A DNA stretch of 11,531 nucleotides from Rhodospirillales bacterium. GTDB lineage: Bacteria > Pseudomonadota > Alphaproteobacteria > Rhodospirillales > JAOUPW01. Below, one piece after another: positions 6,972 through 11,531 of this stretch; position 1 is the first letter of the stretch, and every line of letters begins with the position of its first letter. A model generated the notes under the pieces. The model did not search any database and was not told where the DNA came from. It saw nothing but the letters and a program-made list of their open reading frames with translations. Location of the stretch: contig JAOUPW010000017.1 of NCBI GenBank assembly GCA_029879665.1, forward strand, positions 1 to 11,531, given 5' to 3'. A program made the translations under genes and the position numbers.

Positions 6972-7088
6972 TTGTCCAGGACGGAGGCAACACCTTTAAT
7001 GCAGGAGGCCATGAAGAAAGGGGAAACCTGCAGTGAATGCCGTAAAGGGATCGCCCATAACCTACCGGATGACTACGAAAAAGATTAA
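6972..7088 (+). pseudogene. C-terminal relic of a NapC/NirT-type multiheme cytochrome c
   Basis: The frame opens after a TAA at 6969-6971 and ends at TAA 7086-7088. It contains LMQEAMKKGETC followed by SECRKGIAHNLPDDYEKD. This closely resembles the C-terminus of NapC/NirT/TorC quinol-oxidising cytochromes, where a last heme site of the form C-x-x-CHKGIAH-x-LP is followed by an acidic tail. The heme-binding His of that motif is Arg here (CGT at 7041-7043), so heme could not be ligated normally. The upstream protein is absent in this frame. Weak echoes of the family's N-terminal region (MEF at 6913-6921 in another frame) suggest internal deletion and frameshifts, but these are speculative. The relic overlaps the start of the repair gene nnrE-nnrD by 20 bases. 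The family match is by eye. Confidence 0.6.
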
Positions 7089-8565
7089 CCTTCCGACCGA
7101 ACTCCTGAGCGTCGCGGAAATGTCCCGTGCCGATACCGCCGCCATTGCCGGTGGTGTGCCCGGTCTTGACCTCATGGAAGCGGCGGGCGGGGCCATTGCC
7201 CGTCTTATCCAGGAGCGGTGGGAAAAACGCCCGGTTTCCGTTCTCTGCGGCCCCGGCAACAACGGCGGCGACGGCTTTGTCGTGGCGCGCCACCTGGGTG
7301 AGGCCGGCTGGCCGGTAACGGTGGCCTTGTCCGTATCCGCGTCCGCGCTTAAGGGCGATGCCGCCGTCAATGCTGAGCGTTGGGCCGGGCGCTTGACGGG
7401 GGAGGTTCAGTCATTGGCTCCGGGGGTTCTGGACGGTGACCCCTTGGTGGTGGATGCGCTTTTCGGTTCCGGACTGACACGGCCTCTCGAGGGCGCGGCG
7501 GCGGCTGTGGTTAAAACCATCAATGATCGCGGCCTTGAGTGTGTCGCCGTCGATATTCCCAGCGGCGTCCACGGCGATAGCGGTGAAATTCTCGGCATTG
7601 CGCCCCGGTGTGCCGCGACCGTAACTTTCTTCCGCGCCAAGACCGGTCATTTCCTGTTGCCGGGAATGGCCCTGACAGGGGAACTGACGGTGGCCGACAT
7701 CGGTATCCCCGATGCCGTTCTGGAAGATATCCTGCCGCAAACGTTTCTCAACGGACCCGCCTTGTGGGGGGCCAGGTTTCCTTGGCCGGGCGCGCCCGGC
7801 AACAAGTATAGCCGCGGTCATGCGGTCGTGGTCGGTGGTCCGGAAATGACCGGGGCCGCCCGCCTGGCGGCGGTGACCGCGCGCCGGGTCGGCGCCGGCC
7901 TGGTGACCATTGCGGCCCCGGTGGAGGCTTTTGCCATCTATGCGGTGGAAGAACCGGGAAATATCGTCAAGGCGATCCAGGATGACGCGGCATTTGAGGC
8001 CCTATTAGCCGACCCACGCCGCAATGCGATCCTGGTCGGGCCGGGGGCCGGCGTCTCCGAAGTGACCCGCCGGCGCACCCTCTTGGCGCTGGCAACGGGA
8101 CGGGCCTGCGTGTTCGATGCCGATGCCCTGACCGTATTTCAAGACGCCCCTGAAACCTTGTTCGCCGGTATTGACGGCCCCTGCGTCCTGACTCCCCACG
8201 AGGGGGAATTTTCCCGTCTGTTCACCTTTGCTGGCGATAAGCTCAACCGGGCTCGCCTGGCGGCGGCGGCGTGCGGGGCCGTGGTTTTGCTGAAAGGGGC
8301 GGATACGGTCATCGCCGCGCCTGACGGTCGCGCGGCCATCAACGCCAACGCCCCCCCTGATCTTGCCAGCGCCGGCACCGGAGATGTCCTGGCCGGGCTT
8401 GTTACCGGTCTTCTCGCCCAAGGCATGGACCCCTTTGATGCGGCTGCGGCGGCCGTCTGGCTGCATGGCAGGGCCGGATCGGCGGTAGGGCCGGGCCTGA
8501 TCGCCGAAGATCTGCCGGGAGAAATCCCCGGCCTTCTGCGCGCCCTCAAAAGCGGCAATGGATAA
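7069..8565 (+). CDS. nnrDE: Bifunctional NAD(P)HX epimerase / ADP-dependent dehydratase
   Basis: This enzyme repairs hydrated, inactive NADH and NADPH. The N-terminal YjeF_N epimerase domain (about 1-210) interconverts the S and R hydrates; the C-terminal kinase-like domain (about 235-495) dehydrates the S form using ADP. Epimerase motifs are CGPGNNGGDGFVVARHL, DALFGSGLTRPL and VDIPSGVHGDSGE. Dehydratase motifs are KYSRGHAVVVGG, VGPGAG, LTPHEGEFSRLF, VLLKGADTVIA and the ATP-site SAGTGDVLAGL. The 498-residue length matches other fusions (E. coli YjeF/NnrDE type). The ATG at 7069 fits the family's short N-terminus. An in-frame GTG at 7033 has a better ribosome site (AAGGGGA about ten bases upstream) but lies inside the cytochrome relic, so the start is unresolved. 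Malonyl-CoA decarboxylase follows after 38 bases. Confidence 0.93.
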   Translation: MTTKKINLPTELLSVAEMSRADTAAIAGGVPGLDLMEAAGGAIARLIQERWEKRPVSVLCGPGNNGGDGFVVARHLGEAGWPVTVALSVSASALKGDAAVNAERWAGRLTGEVQSLAPGVLDGDPLVVDALFGSGLTRPLEGAAAAVVKTINDRGLECVAVDIPSGVHGDSGEILGIAPRCAATVTFFRAKTGHFLLPGMALTGELTVADIGIPDAVLEDILPQTFLNGPALWGARFPWPGAPGNKYSRGHAVVVGGPEMTGAARLAAVTARRVGAGLVTIAAPVEAFAIYAVEEPGNIVKAIQDDAAFEALLADPRRNAILVGPGAGVSEVTRRRTLLALATGRACVFDADALTVFQDAPETLFAGIDGPCVLTPHEGEFSRLFTFAGDKLNRARLAAAACGAVVLLKGADTVIAAPDGRAAINANAPPDLASAGTGDVLAGLVTGLLAQGMDPFDAAAAAVWLHGRAGSAVGPGLIAEDLPGEIPGLLRALKSGNG

Positions 8566-8603
8566 ACCTTGCAACGGGTGGGACTGAGGACAATCTTTTA
8601 TCC

Positions 8604-10097
8604 ATGAATGAGACGACAACGACCGGATTCCTTGACCGTACCCTGGGCCGCTTGCGAAAGGGTTGGCGGTCTATCGCCGGAAAATCCTTCGATGAGACTG
8701 TGGCGAACCTGCGTCCCGACCTCCCCGACGAGGACCTGGACCGGTTGCGCGCCCAGATGCAGGCCTGTCTTGAGACCCGGGGCGGCGAAGTTACGGCGCG
8801 CGCCAATGCCGCGGCACTGGGCCATGCCTATTTGGCGCTCAACCGCGCCGGGCGGGGACGCTTCCTGGAAGTTCTTGCCCGGGATTTCGATATCGACCGC
8901 CAGGCTGTGGACGCCGCCGCCGTTCGGATGATGTCGGCGGAAGGCGAGGAAGCCCGTCTTGAAGCCGAGCGTCACTTGCGAAAAGTTCTGGAAGCCCCCC
9001 GTGTCCGCCTTCTCACCCTGTTCAATGCCCTGCCGGACGGGGTCAAATTCCTGGTCGACATGCGCGCCGAACTTCTTCCCCTGGCCCGGACCGACCCGGC
9101 GCTGCAGGCGCTGGGCCGCGACCTCAAACGTTTGCTCAAAACTTGGTTTGACGTGGATTTTCTGGAACTGAGGCGGATCACCTGGGATTCGGCACCGGCG
9201 GCGTTGTTGGAAAAACTCATCGCCTATGAAGCCGTGCATGCCATTGAAAGCTGGGATGACCTGAAGAATCGCCTTGATTCTGACCGCCGTTGCTTTGCCT
9301 ACTTCCATCCCCGGATGCCTGACGAGCCGTTGATTTTCGTCGAAGTCGCGCTGGTCAACGGCATGGCCGTCAATGTTCAGGACCTTCTGAATGAACGCGC
9401 TCCGGTGCAGGACCCGGCGAGCGCCGATACGGCTATTTTCTACTCCATTTCCAACGCTCAAAAAGGACTGGCCGGGATCAGTTTCGGAAATTTTCTGATC
9501 AAACGGGTGGTCGCCAGCCTGTCGGATGAATTCAAGGGCCTGAAGGTCTTCGCCACCCTGTCTCCGGTGCCCGGATTTCGCTCCTGGCTGATGCGTCGTC
9601 TCTCCCAGGAGTTCGGGGAGGATTTTTCGCCCGAGGTTATGATTGATCAGATGAACCGCCCTGGGTGGCCCGGTTGGTATGAGGACGAAGGGGCGGCACA
9701 GATGCTCCGTGACACTTTCATGAATCTGTGCGCGCGGTATTTGGCGGAAGAAAAACGCCCCGAAGGAGATGCCGGAACCGGTCCCCTTAAGGCGCTTGAT
9801 GCCGTTGCTCACTTTCATCTGACCAACGGTGCCCGCATCGAGCGTCTTAACTGGATGGGGGATCGGTCACAGAAGGGGATCGAGCAATCCGCCGGCATAA
9901 TGGTAAATTATCTCTATGAATTCAGTGAGATAGAGCACAACACAGAAGCCTATACCTCGGCGGGAACCGTCGCCGTTTCCCTGGCGGTGAAGTCTCTGCT
10001 TAAACGAAATGTCCGAAATCCAGGCGATCTTTTTCGCTCAATTAAAGAGAATTGGCCTAAAACCCCCGATATGCCACCCGATGGAATTGACAGGTAG
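8604..10097 (+). CDS. Malonyl-CoA decarboxylase
   Basis: Converts malonyl-CoA to acetyl-CoA and CO2, limiting malonyl-CoA build-up or allowing malonate use. The 497-residue protein has the family's layout: a helical N-terminal domain (about 1-180) and a GNAT-like catalytic domain. Catalytic-domain motifs in order are FYSISNAQKGLAGISFGNFLIKR-V, the LSPVPGF segment with the likely catalytic Ser320, and HFHLTNGA with His405, followed by RLNWMGD and MVNYLY. The Ser and His positions are inferred from the motif positions of the human enzyme. GAGGA (8586-8590) lies 13 bases before the ATG, a long but usable spacing. No malonyl-CoA synthetase or malonate transporter is visible next to it, so here the gene stands without its common partners (matB, transporters). 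It may be co-transcribed with the upstream nnrDE gene. Confidence 0.93.
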   Translation: MNETTTTGFLDRTLGRLRKGWRSIAGKSFDETVANLRPDLPDEDLDRLRAQMQACLETRGGEVTARANAAALGHAYLALNRAGRGRFLEVLARDFDIDRQAVDAAAVRMMSAEGEEARLEAERHLRKVLEAPRVRLLTLFNALPDGVKFLVDMRAELLPLARTDPALQALGRDLKRLLKTWFDVDFLELRRITWDSAPAALLEKLIAYEAVHAIESWDDLKNRLDSDRRCFAYFHPRMPDEPLIFVEVALVNGMAVNVQDLLNERAPVQDPASADTAIFYSISNAQKGLAGISFGNFLIKRVVASLSDEFKGLKVFATLSPVPGFRSWLMRRLSQEFGEDFSPEVMIDQMNRPGWPGWYEDEGAAQMLRDTFMNLCARYLAEEKRPEGDAGTGPLKALDAVAHFHLTNGARIERLNWMGDRSQKGIEQSAGIMVNYLYEFSEIEHNTEAYTSAGTVAVSLAVKSLLKRNVRNPGDLFRSIKENWPKTPDMPPDGIDR

Positions 10098-10114
10098 GCG
10101 GTTTTGTATACCAT
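10087..10114 (+). promoter_or_regulatory. Possible tRNA-Leu promoter
   Basis: A perfect TTGACA (10087-10092) lies in the last codons of the malonyl-CoA decarboxylase gene. TACCAT (10109-10114), a 4/6 match to the -10 consensus, follows at 16-base spacing; TATACC (10107-10112) is an alternative with too-short 14-base spacing. Transcription would begin about 18 bases before the mature tRNA. This is plausible but rests on consensus matching only. Confidence 0.4.
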
Positions 10115-10138
10115 CGCGCCCCGCGCAAGGTCATGACC

Positions 10139-10225
10139 GCGGGCGTGGTGGAATTGGTAGACACGCCAGGTTTAGGTCCTGGTGGCGGTAACGCCTTGGG
10201 GGTTCGAGTCCCTTCGCCCGCACCA
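10139..10225 (+). tRNA. tRNA-Leu (anticodon UAG)
   Basis: The cloverleaf is complete and 87 bases long including the encoded CCA (10223-10225). The acceptor stem GCGGGCG (10139-10145) pairs with CGCCCGC (10215-10221), with discriminator A. The anticodon stem CCAGG/CCTGG (10166-10170, 10178-10182) encloses TTTAGGT, giving anticodon TAG at 10173-10175. The long variable arm GGCG-GTAA-CGCC (10184-10195) marks a class II tRNA, as for leucine. The T loop TTCGAGT is at 10203-10209, with two G-U pairs in its stem. It reads CUA and probably other CUN leucine codons. It lies 41 bases after the malonyl-CoA decarboxylase stop and 72 bases before tig. Confidence 0.97.
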
Positions 10226-10297
10226 GAACGCGTTCTGAATAAGGACTACCCTTTAAACTTTTATGTTGATGATTTAACTCATCCGATCGGGATTTTC

Positions 10298-11531
10298 ATG
10301 CAGGTTACTGAAACCAATACTGAAGGGCTGAAGCGGGAATTCAAGGTTCTCGTTTCCGCAAACGAAATTGATGAACAGGTCAATAGCCGCCTGAAGGAGA
10401 TGGCCAAAACGGCGCGGTTACCCGGCTTCCGGCCCGGCAAGGCTCCTGTGTCGCTGTTAAAGAAAAAGTACGGCCCTTCCATCATGGGAGAGGTGCTTGA
10501 ACGCACGGTCAATGAAACCACTCAGAAGACGCTATCGGAACGCGGCCTTCAGGCGGCGATGCAGCCCAAGATCGAAATCACATCGTTCGATGCCGGTAAG
10601 GATCTGGAATACACCATGGCGGTTGAGATCCTGCCGGAGATCAAGCCGATCGATTTTTCCAAGCTGAAACTGGAAAAACTTGTCGCCAAGGCCGATGAAA
10701 AGGTGATCGACGAGACCCTCGAACGTCTGGCGAGTGCGAATAAAACGTCCGAACCCGTTTCGGAAAAACGAAAATCCAAGAGCGGCGATATTCTGGTTAT
10801 TGATTTTGTCGGTCGCGTAGACGGCGAGGAATTCGCCGGTGGCAAGGCGGAAGCGTATGCCCTTGAACTGGGTTCGGGAAATTTTATTCCCGGGTTTGAA
10901 GACCAGTTGATCGGGGTGAGCGTCGGGGACCATGTCGATGTCAAAGTAAAGTTTCCGGAAAGTTACGGTGCCGAACAATTGGCCGGCAAGGATGCCACCT
11001 TTGAGGTTGATGTGAAGGAACTTCGCAAGCCGTCGCCCGCGCCCATAGATGACGATCTTGCCAAGAAGGTGGGCCTGGAAAAACTAGATCAGTTGAAGGA
11101 CAGCATTCGCGAAGAACACGAACGCGAATTCTCGGGCATTTCCCGCCAGCGGCTGAAACGGACGCTTCTTGACGCCCTCATCAACGAGGTCGATTTCGAA
11201 CTTCCTCAGGGCCTTTTGGATAATGAATTCAATGCAATCTGGGCAAAATACGATGAAGAACGTACGAAAAACCCAGATGCCCTGGACCCGGAAGACAAAA
11301 GCAAAAGCGACGACGAACTGAAGGAAGAGTTTCGCACTATTTCCGAACGGCGCGTTCGTCTGGGCCTGTTTCTCGCGGAAATCGGCCGTACCAACAATCT
11401 CCAGGTGACCCAGGAAGACATCAACAGGGCGCTCAGCGCCGAAGCGCGCCGTTATCCCGGTCAGGAACAGGCGGTCATCGATCACTACCGCAACAATCCT
11501 GACGCGATGGATGCTCTGACCGGCCCGATCT
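10298..11531 (+). CDS. tig: Trigger factor, partial (runs off the right edge)
   Basis: Ribosome-bound chaperone that receives nascent chains at the exit tunnel. The frame is open from the ATG at 10298 to the window end, 411 codons plus one base, with no stop. The N-terminal ribosome-binding domain (about 1-115) holds the signature GFRPGK at 43-48. The FKBP-like prolyl isomerase domain (about 160-245) includes GDILVIDFVGRVDGEEF, ALELGSGNFIPGFE and FPESYGA. The remaining residues are the charged helical C-terminal chaperone arms. Family members are usually about 430-490 residues, so little is missing. GGGA (10289-10292) lies five bases before the ATG. In many proteobacteria tig is followed by clpP, clpX and lon, which would lie beyond this window. 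No terminator separates the tRNA from tig, so read-through from the tRNA promoter is possible. Confidence 0.96.
   Translation, partial: MQVTETNTEGLKREFKVLVSANEIDEQVNSRLKEMAKTARLPGFRPGKAPVSLLKKKYGPSIMGEVLERTVNETTQKTLSERGLQAAMQPKIEITSFDAGKDLEYTMAVEILPEIKPIDFSKLKLEKLVAKADEKVIDETLERLASANKTSEPVSEKRKSKSGDILVIDFVGRVDGEEFAGGKAEAYALELGSGNFIPGFEDQLIGVSVGDHVDVKVKFPESYGAEQLAGKDATFEVDVKELRKPSPAPIDDDLAKKVGLEKLDQLKDSIREEHEREFSGISRQRLKRTLLDALINEVDFELPQGLLDNEFNAIWAKYDEERTKNPDALDPEDKSKSDDELKEEFRTISERRVRLGLFLAEIGRTNNLQVTQEDINRALSAEARRYPGQEQAVIDHYRNNPDAMDALTGPI

Noticed and set aside
6772..7293. 173-codon open frame on the minus strand over the cytochrome relic and nnrDE start
   Set aside because: No recognisable motif, and most of its length is antisense to the well supported epimerase domain.
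8598..9818. 406-codon open frame on the minus strand
   Set aside because: Antisense to malonyl-CoA decarboxylase, which has its full set of motifs. No recognisable domain in the shadow product.
10139..10225. tRNA-Leu gene as an integration site for a mobile element
   Set aside because: No integrase, no direct repeat of the tRNA 3' end in the window, and trigger factor follows directly.
1..11531. CRISPR array, insertion sequence, prophage or defence system
   Set aside because: No regularly spaced repeats, transposase, integrase or known defence domains are visible; the window is mostly housekeeping genes.

Overview
This 11.5 kb window looks like chromosomal DNA of an alphaproteobacterium, probably of Rhodospirillales type. 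The genes are moderately GC-rich and tightly packed. The protein flavour (zur-znuC-znuB, a CysK-type cysteine synthase starting with the typical alphaproteobacterial N-terminus, a fused NnrE-NnrD repair enzyme, malonyl-CoA decarboxylase, trigger factor) fits that group. This placement rests on protein resemblance from memory, not on a database search. Most of the window is ordinary housekeeping sequence; I found no convincing new multi-gene system.

Left (1-1739, plus strand): the last 45 codons of a Fur-family regulator, most likely Zur, followed by znuC (ATPase) and znuB (permease) of a zinc importer. The three genes are chained by two identical 8-base stop/start overlaps. The substrate-binding protein ZnuA is not in the window. 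znuB overlaps the converging metC by 14 bases.

Centre-left (1726-5541, minus strand): a compact cluster transcribed nudF-like NUDIX hydrolase, cysteine synthase, 3-mercaptopyruvate sulfurtransferase, cystathionine beta-lyase. The last three are separated by only 12 and 18 bases and form a sulfur amino acid unit that makes cysteine, handles mercaptopyruvate sulfur and cleaves cystathionine.

Centre (5542-7068): a decaying or low-density region. It holds two small hairpins, a frameshifted DUF302 relic, an intact small four-helix membrane protein resembling CopD, a very AT-rich stretch (about 20% GC over 6601-6780), and what appears to be the dead 3' end of a NapC/NirT-type multiheme cytochrome c whose terminal CxxCH has become CxxCR. 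This relic is not obvious from long reading frames and is the most interesting observation here.

Right (7069-11531, plus strand): a bifunctional NAD(P)HX epimerase/dehydratase (nnrE-nnrD fusion), malonyl-CoA decarboxylase, a complete tRNA-Leu(UAG) with encoded CCA, and trigger factor (tig), which runs off the right edge after 411 codons. The tRNA is bordered on both sides by perfect 10-base palindromes.
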